Origin: Woeseiaceae bacterium
GTDB lineage: Bacteria; Pseudomonadota; Gammaproteobacteria; Steroidobacterales; Woeseiaceae
Direction of reading: 5' to 3'
DNA length: 64,000 nt
Assembly (NCBI GenBank): GCA_028289545.1
Contig: JANQPG010000050.1
Span: 124,001 to 188,000, forward strand
Shown here piece by piece: positions 25,502-34,345 of the stretch. The notes beneath the pieces were generated by a model that was not told where the DNA came from, did no database searches, and saw nothing but the letters and a program-made list of their open reading frames with translations. Every line of letters starts with the position of its first letter. Positions within the stretch are counted from its first letter, which is position 1. The position numbers and the translations under genes are program-made.

Positions 25502-26728
25502 TTACTCCCTTTTGGCAAGCCCCCTGTCGTCAGGCAACAGCGTTTTGGCCGACAGCAGCAGGAACAGGCCTGCGAATACCGCCATACCGAGATACGTGTT
25601 CGCGAAGCCGATCTCGTCATAGAAGTGCCCGGCGAGCGGCGCAAACAGGATTGTCGTGGACTGCGTGACAAACGCAAAACCGATCAGGTACAGAGTAGAA
25701 GACAGCCGGGCATCGAAGTGCAGGTTCAGGTATTTGAACACCGACACCATCAGCACGGGCAGCTCAATGGCGTGCAATAGCTTGATCACCGAGATCAATA
25801 CGGTCGACTCGACGAGCGCAGACCCCAGTATGCGCGTCAGCATGATGGCGCCTGCGAGCAGCAATCCGTTCTTGGTGCCGATGCGGCTCACGATGAACGG
25901 CGCAACGAAGAAAAACCCGGCTTCGAGGAATATCTGCGCCGAGTTCAGGTACCCGTACATCTCGTTGCCGAGTTCGACGCTCGAATACATCGAGGCAAAG
26001 AACACCGGGAACTGCTGGTCGTAAATGACGTAGATGCCGGACACGCCAAACGTAAAGACCGCGAGATAACGAAAATCCCTGATGCGCAATACCTGAAGCA
26101 CGTCGCTGAATCGCACCTTGTCGGTCCTTTCGAACGCGGCAACGGCTTTTTCGGATACCGGTATCCGGACGAACAGGAGAATGCACAGCGGCACCAGCGC
26201 AAAACCGCTGGCGAACCAGAAGTTCAGGTCCGGGTTGATGTTGATCAGTATCCCGGTGAAGAACGACGCCGCCGCCCAGCCGAGCGACCCCCAGGTTCGG
26301 ACCTGACCGAACTCCAGTTCGTTGAACCGCGAAATGCGTTCGATGTAGGTTTCGACGGCCCCGGCAATCGCCAGGAATACCATGGCGATGAACACGGCGC
26401 CTACCGCGGCTCCCACCGCGAAGTTGCTCATCAACAGCGGCTTGTAGACAAACACCATAAACGGCGCCGTCGCCATGAGCGTTGCGACGTTGAGCCACAA
26501 GAGGTGCTGGCCGGCCTTGATCCGGTCCTGAATAAACCCCAGGAGCGGCTGGATGCTGATCGCCGCCGCGGCGTTGACCGAAAAAAGGATCCCGATCTGC
26601 CGGCCCGAGAGTGCCGCCGCCTGGCTGAGCCAGATCGCGTACATTGCGTAAACAAACGCGTAGCAAATAAACAGCGAGAACAGAAAGCCGCTGAGTATCC
26701 AGTAGTCCCTGGAGTGTGGTTTAGTCAT
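25502..26728 (-). CDS. MFS sugar permease
   Basis: 408 residues with about 12 hydrophobic helices. The sequence FLFSLFICYAFVYAMYAIWLSQ at the start and LSGRQIGILFSVNAAAAIS, GQVRTWGSLGWAAASFF are typical of oligosaccharide:H+ symporters (LacY/sucrose-permease type) of the Major Facilitator Superfamily. It is the natural inner-membrane importer for sucrose or a fructoside. The GH32 gene overlaps its start by 8 nt (26721-26728), so the two are translationally coupled and the substrate of the enzyme is likely that of the permease. Confidence 0.88.
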   Translation of the reverse strand: MTKPHSRDYWILSGFLFSLFICYAFVYAMYAIWLSQAAALSGRQIGILFSVNAAAAISIQPLLGFIQDRIKAGQHLLWLNVATLMATAPFMVFVYKPLLMSNFAVGAAVGAVFIAMVFLAIAGAVETYIERISRFNELEFGQVRTWGSLGWAAASFFTGILININPDLNFWFASGFALVPLCILLFVRIPVSEKAVAAFERTDKVRFSDVLQVLRIRDFRYLAVFTFGVSGIYVIYDQQFPVFFASMYSSVELGNEMYGYLNSAQIFLEAGFFFVAPFIVSRIGTKNGLLLAGAIMLTRILGSALVESTVLISVIKLLHAIELPVLMVSVFKYLNLHFDARLSSTLYLIGFAFVTQSTTILFAPLAGHFYDEIGFANTYLGMAVFAGLFLLLSAKTLLPDDRGLAKRE

Positions 26729-28187
26729 TGTTATGCGTCGCCTTGCTGATCAGCGGCCAGAATCGAAGGTCTCTGATTTGAAACGGCGAACCCGGCGCCG
26801 TCAGCCGTACGGAGTCCGCCCCTTCCGGAGGAAACACGAGGCTGCTGAAGACGACCCGGCCTTCATCGACGAAGACCTCGAGCGTGGAACGGTCGACAAG
26901 CAGGCGAATTTTCCTGCCGTCGGGAGATCGCGGTAGCGGCGCGGATACCCACCGTGCGAAACGCTCGTCGAACGACTCTCCGGCGCTGCGCCGATCCAGC
27001 GACACGGTGCCGGCGTCGGCGTCGATCAGCACGTGAGTTGCGAAAGCATCGTCGGCGAGCACGCTGATACGGAGGGAACCCGCCGCGCTCTTCAGCACAA
27101 GCGCAAGCTCGAAGCACGTTCCCTTGATGCCATGGTCGTCGAGTGTCAGGCTGCCCTCGACGCTCATGTCGCCGAGATGGACTTCCTTGCCGCGACACTC
27201 GTCGAGTTCACGAACGGGTTGTTGCCGCAGCCGAAACCCCTCTTGATCACGGCCGAGCAGGAGTTCTCTCGGCAGGACATGACAGCCGCGCCAGCCCACC
27301 GTGGGCGTGACGGGCGCGTAGTCGCGATTCGACATCCACGCCGACATGACGACTCGGCGCTGATCCGACGGCACGTCGCTCCAGCTCTGAGCGGCGTAGA
27401 AATCCGGACCTCGGTCCACCCAACGGATACCCGCACCGGGCTCGCTCGTTGAAAACCGCGTGCCGTCGAAGTCTCCGACAAAATACTGCACGCCCGAACC
27501 GCCGGAAGGCAGCCCTTCGGCGACGGACACAAACAGTACGTGCTTCGTTTCCCCGCCCTCACCCACCGGGAATTCGACCAGGTCCGAACATTCCCACTCG
27601 CCTTCGTCGCAACCGTCGTCGCCGTAAACGCTCAACGGATGCCATTCGATGAGGTTGGCTGAACCGTAAAAGCCCACTTCATGACGATCGGCATGCACGA
27701 GCGTCATGACCCAGCGGCAAGTCTCCTCGTGCCAGAACACCTTCGGATCGCGTATATCGAAGCGCGGGCTCGGTAGCACCGGATTTGCCGGGTGCTTGGT
27801 CCAGGTGGCGCCGCCGTCACTGCTGTACGCCAGGTTCTGGTGCTGGTCGACGTAGTTGTCGTGTCTGGCGCCCGTGTACAGGGCAACCAGCGGTCCGCGC
27901 CCGCCGTCACCCAGGCCGCTCGTATTGTGCCGATCGTTTACGATGCAGCCGGAGAAGCTCGCCTCCTCGGGCGTATCGGGTATTGCGACGCCGTGATCGC
28001 GCCAACGGATGTAGTCGTCACCCGAGGCATGCCCCCAGGAGATGTTGCCCCAGTCGGTGCCGTGCGGATTGATCTGATAGAACAGGTGCACAACGCCGTC
28101 GTGCACGATCAGTCCGTTGGGGTCGTTGATCCAGTGGCCGGGAGCGGTGAAGTGCAGCTGCGGTTGCCAGCGATCGTCGGAATTCAT
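26721..28187 (-). CDS. GH32 fructan/sucrose hydrolase, cytoplasmic
   Basis: 488 residues. The GH32 catalytic motifs are all present: WINDPNG with the nucleophile Asp22, FDIRDPKVFW with the transition-state Asp, and EWECSDL with the acid/base Glu. A beta-sandwich domain follows from about 340 (GVVFSS-like LEVFVDEGRVVFSSL). No signal peptide is present, so it works on imported sucrose, sucrose 6-phosphate or short fructans inside the cell, giving glucose and fructose. It is coupled to the MFS permease by an 8-nt overlap and is preceded by the TonB receptor gene, 185 nt upstream on the same strand, with a strong hairpin in the gap. Confidence 0.92.
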   Translation of the reverse strand: MNSDDRWQPQLHFTAPGHWINDPNGLIVHDGVVHLFYQINPHGTDWGNISWGHASGDDYIRWRDHGVAIPDTPEEASFSGCIVNDRHNTSGLGDGGRGPLVALYTGARHDNYVDQHQNLAYSSDGGATWTKHPANPVLPSPRFDIRDPKVFWHEETCRWVMTLVHADRHEVGFYGSANLIEWHPLSVYGDDGCDEGEWECSDLVEFPVGEGGETKHVLFVSVAEGLPSGGSGVQYFVGDFDGTRFSTSEPGAGIRWVDRGPDFYAAQSWSDVPSDQRRVVMSAWMSNRDYAPVTPTVGWRGCHVLPRELLLGRDQEGFRLRQQPVRELDECRGKEVHLGDMSVEGSLTLDDHGIKGTCFELALVLKSAAGSLRISVLADDAFATHVLIDADAGTVSLDRRSAGESFDERFARWVSAPLPRSPDGRKIRLLVDRSTLEVFVDEGRVVFSSLVFPPEGADSVRLTAPGSPFQIRDLRFWPLISKATHNND

Positions 28188-28310
28188 TGTTCGAGTTTTC
28201 CGGGCACGGACGACAGCCTATCGTCGTGCTGCCGCCTGGACAATCATCTGAAGAATCGCGCAGGCGGTCGCCGGGGAGCAGGATACTGTGCCGGGGCGGC
28301 GCCCGAGCAG

Positions 28311-28344
28311 CCGGTCACACCGCCTTCGAAGACGGCGTGACCGG
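28311..28344. repeat. Strong hairpin between TonB receptor and GH32 genes
   Basis: CCGGTCAC (28311-28318) pairs with GTGACCGG (28337-28344), and inner CCGCC/GGCGG-like bases extend the stem to a TTCGAA loop. No T-run follows on either strand, so it is probably a partial terminator or processing site that lowers GH32-permease expression relative to the receptor. Confidence 0.5.
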
Positions 28345-28372
28345 CAGGACTGTCGAAGAGACAGTGGGGGGT

Positions 28373-30892
28373 TCAAAAATCGTAGCGCAGCTGCAGGCTC
28401 GAGGAGCGGCCGGCGATGGACCGCGCGCGGATCACGTCGAAACCGTTGATCGTCTGCGGATCGCCTCCCTCGGCTTCGGTCAAACCGATTTCGTCCGTCA
28501 GGTTGTTGATCGCCAGGCGAAGGCCGAGGCGATCGCTTAGCCGATAGTTGACGAATGCGTTGAACGCCGTGTAGCCATCCAGCTTGAGCGTGTTGTCGTC
28601 GCCAATGAACGAATCGTCGCGGCCGTAGAAACTGATGCCGAACACGTGTTCGTTCAGGTTATAGGCCACGGTCGAGGAATACACGAGGTCCGGCTGCCGA
28701 CGCGGTGTGTTGCCGATGATGCCGGGATCGTTCGAGCCGACGATCTCCGCGTCGGTAAACGTCAGGCCACCGAAGATCGAAACATCGCCGATATCCGCAA
28801 CGACCTCGACTTCGAAGCCCGAGGACTCGAACTCACGCACCCTTGCGGGCGTCTCCAACCCTCGCGCCGCTTCGGAGTTGACGTCCTCCGTCTCGACATA
28901 GAATGCCGTGGCGAAGATGCCGTACCAGTCGCTTTCGTGCTTGACGCCAACTTCGAAGGTCCGCAGCGAGTTCTCGACGGAATTCGGCTGCGCCTGGCCT
29001 TCAATGATGAAGCCGCCGTCGGCAAGGCGATCGAAGTTGGCGCGGCCGCCCTCGCTGAAGTTGCCGAACACGGCCCAGCTGTCGTTGATGATCCAGTTGC
29101 CGCCCAGCGCAAACGACACGTAGTCCCAGTCGTAGCTGAACGAACGCCCTACCCGGTCGGCCACGGTAATGGTCTCCGCGTTGCTCTCGGCAAACGTGAT
29201 CACGCCGTCGCCGTCGAGATCGATGGCGGCGGGCGAACCCTGCACCCAGCTGCCGCGTCCTTCACCTTCGTCGTAGCGCAGGCTCGCGTTCAGGCTCAGG
29301 TTGTCGGACGGTGTCCAGTTGAAGGCCGCGTACACGGCGTCGACGTCGGCTTCGAGTTCCGTGTCGCGCGTGCAGCAGTTACCCCAGACCGGAGCGCCAA
29401 ACGCCAGCTGGCCGTTCGACGTCAGCCGTTCGGTGCCGCTGAAGACGTCGATCAGGCGGGGCTCGTCGCTGACATCGGCCAGATGGGTCTGCCAGTACCA
29501 GTCGATGTCGAGCTCCTGAGTCGACGTGTAGTAGCCCACCGTCAGATCGGCGTTGTCGAACAGGAAGGTCATGCTCAGATCGTTGCTGAAGTTGTCCAGG
29601 CTGTTGATGTCGTTGTCGAACGTACGGATTTCCTGAATCAGGCCGTTACCGTTCAGATTGGCCAGTTCCGTCGCCGACAGCGGCTCGGTGGCGTTGAGGC
29701 CCGATGCAAAACCGAAGCCCAGCGGCTCCGAAGGATTCACGAGGTACTGTTCGGTGATCGGGTTCTGGAACGGCCCGTCCACGCCGAAGAAGCCGGCCGG
29801 ATCCGCGGCGTCGGCCACCCTGACGCTAAAGGCGCCGAAGAACTTGCCGGAATTGCGCGAAACCCGGAAACGATCGTTAAGCAGCAAATTGTCGCGGATC
29901 TCGAGTTTGATCTCGCCGCCGAACACGTTCGACTGCGTGCCGTTGCCGTCCCGGATGCTGGAACGGCGAATACCGCCGTCGCCCGAGTTGCTGACGTTGG
30001 CAATGAGGTCTGCGGGTATGTTCGACGCAAATCGCGGGTCGAGCCCCGGCAACGCACCGTTTTGCGCGGTCACGGGCATCGGCAGGATCGTAGCGGTCTG
30101 ATCGTCCAGCACCTTGCCGTACAGCCGCACGCTGCCTTCTTCGAAATCCTTCGTCACACTCAGGCGGATCTGGCCGCCGTCTTCGGACGTAAAGCCGGTC
30201 GGCCGCACGCCCTCGCCGCTGCGGTAGAAGCCGCCGACGTGGAAACTCCAGTCGTTGCCGAACGGTTGGCCGTAGGCGAAGTCGACGCGATTGCTGTCGT
30301 AGTCGAGACCGGTCGTAAATGCAAAGCTGCCGCCTTCGTTGGCGCCGGTCTTTGTAATGAAGTTGATGACGCCCGACGGCGAGTTGCTCGCGAGCGTTGC
30401 GGCGGTGCCGCCCTTGACGGCCTCGACGCGATCGATCGTGAAATCGTAGGCCATGTAGTTGTCGGCGTTACCGACAATGATGTCGCCAAACTCGAGGATC
30501 GGCAGCCCGTCTTCGTGCAGCTGCAGGAATTTGGAACCGCCGCCTCCGAGCGGCACGCCGCGCACGGTAATGTTGCCGTTGCTGTCGCCGCCCGACGACT
30601 CCGCGCGTATGCCGGGTATCGACCGTAAGACGTCGACGGCGCCCTGCGGTACAAAGTTTTCGGCGCGGTCCGCCGACACGGTGGTAATCGACAGGCTGGT
30701 ATCCATCTTGGAGACACCGCGCGGCGTCGCGGTGACGATGACCTCTTCGAGGAAGCCCTGCTCCTCTTCCTGTGCCAGGACGAGCCCGGGCAACGTACAA
30801 ACCGTGGCCAGCGCCAACGTCAGACCGCAACTAAAAGGTTTCGCCCGGCCCCGGGCCTCACTTGGCGACCGCCGTGCAGATAGTCTGCTCAT
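28373..30892 (-). CDS. TonB-dependent receptor of the sucrose cluster
   Basis: 839 residues from the ATG at 30892, which is preceded by GGAGGGGG; the alternative TTG lies 12 nt further upstream. Signal peptide (about 1-40), plug start EEVIVTATPRGVSKMDTSLS, plug with VEAVKGGTAATLASNSPSGVINFITK, and a barrel ending with the outer-membrane C-terminal Phe (SLQLRYDF). It likely imports sucrose-type or fructan oligosaccharides, judging from its neighbours and from the LacI operators upstream. It is the first gene of a likely operon with GH32 and the MFS permease. Confidence 0.93.
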   Translation of the reverse strand: MSRLSARRSPSEARGRAKPFSCGLTLALATVCTLPGLVLAQEEEQGFLEEVIVTATPRGVSKMDTSLSITTVSADRAENFVPQGAVDVLRSIPGIRAESSGGDSNGNITVRGVPLGGGGSKFLQLHEDGLPILEFGDIIVGNADNYMAYDFTIDRVEAVKGGTAATLASNSPSGVINFITKTGANEGGSFAFTTGLDYDSNRVDFAYGQPFGNDWSFHVGGFYRSGEGVRPTGFTSEDGGQIRLSVTKDFEEGSVRLYGKVLDDQTATILPMPVTAQNGALPGLDPRFASNIPADLIANVSNSGDGGIRRSSIRDGNGTQSNVFGGEIKLEIRDNLLLNDRFRVSRNSGKFFGAFSVRVADAADPAGFFGVDGPFQNPITEQYLVNPSEPLGFGFASGLNATEPLSATELANLNGNGLIQEIRTFDNDINSLDNFSNDLSMTFLFDNADLTVGYYTSTQELDIDWYWQTHLADVSDEPRLIDVFSGTERLTSNGQLAFGAPVWGNCCTRDTELEADVDAVYAAFNWTPSDNLSLNASLRYDEGEGRGSWVQGSPAAIDLDGDGVITFAESNAETITVADRVGRSFSYDWDYVSFALGGNWIINDSWAVFGNFSEGGRANFDRLADGGFIIEGQAQPNSVENSLRTFEVGVKHESDWYGIFATAFYVETEDVNSEAARGLETPARVREFESSGFEVEVVADIGDVSIFGGLTFTDAEIVGSNDPGIIGNTPRRQPDLVYSSTVAYNLNEHVFGISFYGRDDSFIGDDNTLKLDGYTAFNAFVNYRLSDRLGLRLAINNLTDEIGLTEAEGGDPQTINGFDVIRARSIAGRSSSLQLRYDF

Positions 30893-30976
30893 ATCCCCCT
30901 CCAAAACGATGTGAACGTTATTCGAGGCCGCTGGCCACTGCCGCGCCTTGCAGCCACGGATCTAAACTACCTTTAC

Positions 30977-30992
30977 TTGCAATCGATTGCAA
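30977..30992. promoter_or_regulatory. LacI-type operator, perfect palindrome
   Basis: TTGCAATCGATTGCAA is a perfect 16-nt palindrome between the divergent TonB receptor (85 nt away) and GPH transporter genes. It matches the site at 23366-23381 at 15 of 16 positions and the adjacent site at 30999-31014 at 12 of 16. Confidence 0.78.
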
Positions 30993-30998
30993 ACTATT

Positions 30999-31014
30999 CT
31001 GCAATCGATTGTTT
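30999..31014. promoter_or_regulatory. Second LacI-type half-degenerate operator
   Basis: CTGCAATCGATTGTTT contains the same perfect CAATCGATTG core, with its centre 22 nt (about two helical turns) from the operator at 30977-30992. Two sites on one DNA face favour cooperative LacI-family binding. Confidence 0.55.
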
Positions 31015-31111
31015 CCTTGATCGATTTAGCTGATACTGATTGGATCGGCGGGTTTCGCGGCCTCCGCTGCCGCCGCAGGGTGGCGCACTCGGCTGACAGG
31101 CTTGGCAATGA

Positions 31112-32494
31112 ATGAAGATGACGACACGCTCAGAACTCAAGCTTAGCGAGAAGCTGGGCTACGGCCTCGGCGACATGGCGTCGAACTTCTACATGGGGTT
31201 CTTCGCCATCTTCCTCCTGTACTACTACACGGACATCTACGGCCTTGCGCCGGCGGCCGTCGGCACGATGTTCCTCGTCACCAAGATCATTGATGCCGTC
31301 AGTGACCCGGCCATGGGTCTCATCGCCGATCGCACCGAGTCGCGCTTCGGCAAATACCGCCCCTATCTGCTTTGGATGGCGATTCCCTACGGACTGCTCG
31401 GTTACGCGCTGTTTCTCGGGCCCGAGTTGAGCGAGACCGGCAAACTCGTCTACGCCTACGTGACCTACTCTGCCGTCATGCTCGCGTATACAGCCATCAA
31501 CGTGCCCTACTCGGCGCTGCTCGCCGTCATCTCACCGCTCGCCGAAGAACGCACAAAAGCCACAACCTTCCGCTTCATGCTGGCGTCGCTCGGAACGCTG
31601 TCGGTTGCGGCGTTTGCGACTCCGCTGACCCGCTGGCTCGGCGGCGGCGACGAGCTGCTCGGCTTTCGTCTTACGATGGCGGTGTTTGCGGTCGGCTCCG
31701 TGGCGTTGTTCTGGATAACGTTTGCATCCACCAAAGAACGTATACGGCCGCGGGTCAGCAATTCGAGTGTTCGCGAAGACTTCGCCGCGCTCAAAAAGAA
31801 CGTGTCGTGGATCGTGCTTGCGATCGCCGGCATTCTGATCGTGACCGGGCTCATTACGCGAATGTCGTCGATTGCGTTTTACGTCAAGTATTACCTGACC
31901 GACGACGGCGAACTCGTGTTCCTGATCTTCGACCGCATGGCGGTGTTCACGTCCTGCGGACTCATAGGCCAGCTCATCGGCGCTTTTCTGACCACCCGCC
32001 TGTCGCAGCACTTCGACAAACACCGGCTGGTGCTCGCCATGTCCGTCCTGCACGCTGCGCTGCTGGCTGTTTGTTTCGTGCTGCCGCCCGACAACTACTG
32101 GCTTGCGGTTGCTGTGCACTCACTCGGCATGCTGACTTTCGGCGTCACGATTACGCTGTTATTTGCGATGTACACCGACTGCGCGGAGTTCGGCGAGTGG
32201 CAAAGCGGCCGACGAACGTCCGGGCTGATCGTCTCGGCGTCGATGTTCTCGCTCAAGTTCGGCTCCGCCGTCGGCGGCGCCATCCCGGGGTTCTTCCTCG
32301 CAGGGTTCGGCTTCGTGGCGAACACGGTGCAAACCGCCGAATCCACGCTCGGTATCCGCATCATGTTCAACCTCGTCCCCGCGGCGCTCATGGTCGGGGG
32401 CGGCCTGCTGATGCTGCTCTATCGCATCGATCGAACCACGCTCGGCCGTATCGAGTCGGAACTGATTGCGCGCCGCGCCTCCGCGCCCGTTTAG
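31112..32494 (+). CDS. GPH-family sugar:cation symporter (MelB-like)
   Basis: 460 residues, 12 TM helices. Family features: KLGYGLGDMASNFYMGFF, then TKIIDAVSDPAMGLIADRTESRFGKYRPY, with the acidic residues used for cation coupling, and later QSGRRTSGLIVSASMF. The glycoside-pentoside-hexuronide family imports sugars with Na+ or H+. It faces the TonB receptor across the LacI operator pair and so is very likely induced together with it. The cluster therefore has two candidate inner-membrane importers, this and the MFS permease. Confidence 0.9.
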   Translation: MKMTTRSELKLSEKLGYGLGDMASNFYMGFFAIFLLYYYTDIYGLAPAAVGTMFLVTKIIDAVSDPAMGLIADRTESRFGKYRPYLLWMAIPYGLLGYALFLGPELSETGKLVYAYVTYSAVMLAYTAINVPYSALLAVISPLAEERTKATTFRFMLASLGTLSVAAFATPLTRWLGGGDELLGFRLTMAVFAVGSVALFWITFASTKERIRPRVSNSSVREDFAALKKNVSWIVLAIAGILIVTGLITRMSSIAFYVKYYLTDDGELVFLIFDRMAVFTSCGLIGQLIGAFLTTRLSQHFDKHRLVLAMSVLHAALLAVCFVLPPDNYWLAVAVHSLGMLTFGVTITLLFAMYTDCAEFGEWQSGRRTSGLIVSASMFSLKFGSAVGGAIPGFFLAGFGFVANTVQTAESTLGIRIMFNLVPAALMVGGGLLMLLYRIDRTTLGRIESELIARRASAPV

Positions 32495-32579
32495 AGATAG
32501 ACTGTTCGGCAACAGGCCGAGCAAGCAAAGACCGAAGTGTCGCGTCCGCTTCGGGGACGACTCATAACGGAGCAAAACC

Positions 32580-33566
32580 TTGAATCCAGCGAAGCGAACA
32601 ACAGCCGCTGCAGCGGCCTGCCTTGCCGCGACCGCGTCACTCACTGCGGTAGCGGACGTCAATACCGTCACGGTGCGCCAGGGGTCCGGCGACTTCGCGT
32701 TGCAGGAGGGGATTGCACAACCGGATCGGCCAATCCGCGTTTACTACCACAAGCCGGCCAGTTTCGACGAACACTCGCCAATCCTCCTGGTCCTGCCGGG
32801 CGCGGGACGCAACGCGTGGGACTATCGCGATGCCTGGATCGAGGCATCCGAGACACACGGCGTACTGATACTGTCGCCCAGCTACCCTGAAGAGCTGTAC
32901 GACTTTGCCGGCTATCACATGGGCGGCGTCATTCAGGATCTCGAACTCGAGAACATGGAGGTCGACACCGAGAGCGGATCCACGCGATACAGAATCGCCG
33001 ATGAGGATATCCGCTTTACGCGTCGCCACAACCCGGAGCAATGGATATTCGGCGACTTCGACCTGATCTTTCGTCGAGCGGTCGAAGCGACAGATTCCGC
33101 TCGGAACAGCTACGATCTGTTTGGTCATTCCGCGGGCGGTCAGATACTGCATCGCCTCGCAATTTTCAGCCCCGCTCTGAAGGTGGACCGCATCGTCGCG
33201 GCCAACTCGGGCAGCTACACGCTGCCGACTCACGACGTGCCCATGCCTTTCGGGCTGGGCGGCACGCAACTGTCGGAGCAGGATCTCCGGCTCGCCTTTG
33301 CGGCGAAACTGACGCTGCTGCTCGGGGCAAACGACAACGTGCACGAAACCCGCGGCAGCATGCTGCACACTCCGACCGCCGACCGACAGGGACTCGGGCG
33401 CTACTCCAGAGGCCGGTTCTTCTATCGCAAGAGCAAGGAAGCGGCCCGCTTGCTCGACACAGGCTTTAACTGGCGCCTCGAAGTCGTCGAGGATGTCGGA
33501 CACGACTTTCGCCGTATGAGTCAGGCGGCGGCAGACTTCCTGTACGCCGCGCCCGACGAAAGCTGA
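32580..33566 (+). CDS. Secreted alpha/beta hydrolase (esterase/PHB-depolymerase-like)
   Basis: 328 residues from a TTG codon with AACGGAG 8 nt upstream. Signal peptide to about residue 26. The core has ILLVLPGAGRNAWDYRDAW, the nucleophile elbow DLFGHSAGGQILHRL with the catalytic Ser, and VVEDVGHDFRRM with the likely catalytic His. The pattern of a short exported esterase with GHSAGG and a polyhydroxybutyrate-depolymerase-like fold fits. The substrate is unknown; removal of acyl groups from imported sugars is possible from context. It lies 85 nt after the GPH symporter and could share its transcript. Confidence 0.78.
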   Translation: MNPAKRTTAAAAACLAATASLTAVADVNTVTVRQGSGDFALQEGIAQPDRPIRVYYHKPASFDEHSPILLVLPGAGRNAWDYRDAWIEASETHGVLILSPSYPEELYDFAGYHMGGVIQDLELENMEVDTESGSTRYRIADEDIRFTRRHNPEQWIFGDFDLIFRRAVEATDSARNSYDLFGHSAGGQILHRLAIFSPALKVDRIVAANSGSYTLPTHDVPMPFGLGGTQLSEQDLRLAFAAKLTLLLGANDNVHETRGSMLHTPTADRQGLGRYSRGRFFYRKSKEAARLLDTGFNWRLEVVEDVGHDFRRMSQAAADFLYAAPDES

Positions 33567-33587
33567 GTGCGCAATCGGCCGTGCGGT

Positions 33588-34235
33588 TTACTGTCGTTGA
33601 GCCGCTTTTGTCCCCAACAGAACGGCGGCGGCAATCAGGCTCGTGCCGGCGGCACGCTCGATCCACACGCGGTAGCGTTGTCGTATCCGCGCTGCTATCC
33701 AGCTTGCGCCTTTGCCGTACAGAGCGAGAAAACAGCCGTCGATCACGAGGTAGGTGCCACCAAGCACGGCGAGTTGCAGAGCCAGCGGCTCGGCCGGGTT
33801 CAGGAACTGGGGAAACAGCGCCGCAAAAAACACAACGGCTTTGGGGTTGGCGGCCGAGGTCACGAAACCGCGGAACCACAGGCTACGGATCGAAGCCCGC
33901 CCGGCGCGGCCGGTATCCGCTTTTGTGCGGAACGACGCGACGATCTGCCGTACGCCGATCCAGACGAGATACGCCACGCCGGCCCACTTGATGACGGCAA
34001 AGCCGTGACGTGAAGCGGCGACGGCGGCGGCAAGCCCCAACCCCGCAAGCACCATCTGCAACGCGTTCGCGGACAGGTCCCCGGCCGCTGTGGCCAGCGA
34101 GCGCCCAAAGCCGTTGGACATACTTACCGACAACATCAGCAAGTGACTGGGCCCGGGCGTACTCATGAAGATGAGCACCGTGCCGACGTACAGCAGCCAG
34201 GCTTCGATACTCACCGCCGCTGCCTGCCGCTGCAC
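33588..34235 (-). CDS. LysE/RhtB-family amino acid exporter
   Basis: 215 residues with 6 hydrophobic helices. The LysE signature is near the N-terminus: FMSTPGPSHLLMLSVSMSNGFGRSLATAAGDLSANALQ. KWAGVAYLVWIGVRQIV and FFAALFPQFLN are also typical. The family exports amino acids or small amphipathic metabolites from the cytoplasm. The start is uncertain: GTG at 34235 or an in-frame GTG 7 codons later. It converges with the esterase, 21 nt apart. Confidence 0.9.
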   Translation of the reverse strand: MQRQAAAVSIEAWLLYVGTVLIFMSTPGPSHLLMLSVSMSNGFGRSLATAAGDLSANALQMVLAGLGLAAAVAASRHGFAVIKWAGVAYLVWIGVRQIVASFRTKADTGRAGRASIRSLWFRGFVTSAANPKAVVFFAALFPQFLNPAEPLALQLAVLGGTYLVIDGCFLALYGKGASWIAARIRQRYRVWIERAAGTSLIAAAVLLGTKAAQRQ

Positions 34236-34345
34236 ACCGTTCTGATGGTTTTCGAGGCTTTCATTCGGAAAGTCTATCGCATTCGCCGACGCAATCGTTC
34301 AGAGAAGCTGCGCTGACCCGAGTGCGCAACCGACACGCGGCGACG

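Noticed and set aside
28311..28344. Intrinsic terminator after the TonB receptor
   Set aside because: The hairpin is strong but no T-run follows on either strand, so I kept it only as a hairpin.
28646..30628. A 660-codon plus-strand reading opposite the TonB receptor at 28373-30892
   Set aside because: It is antisense to a receptor with clear signal peptide, plug and barrel signatures. Its composition is a GC-frame shadow.
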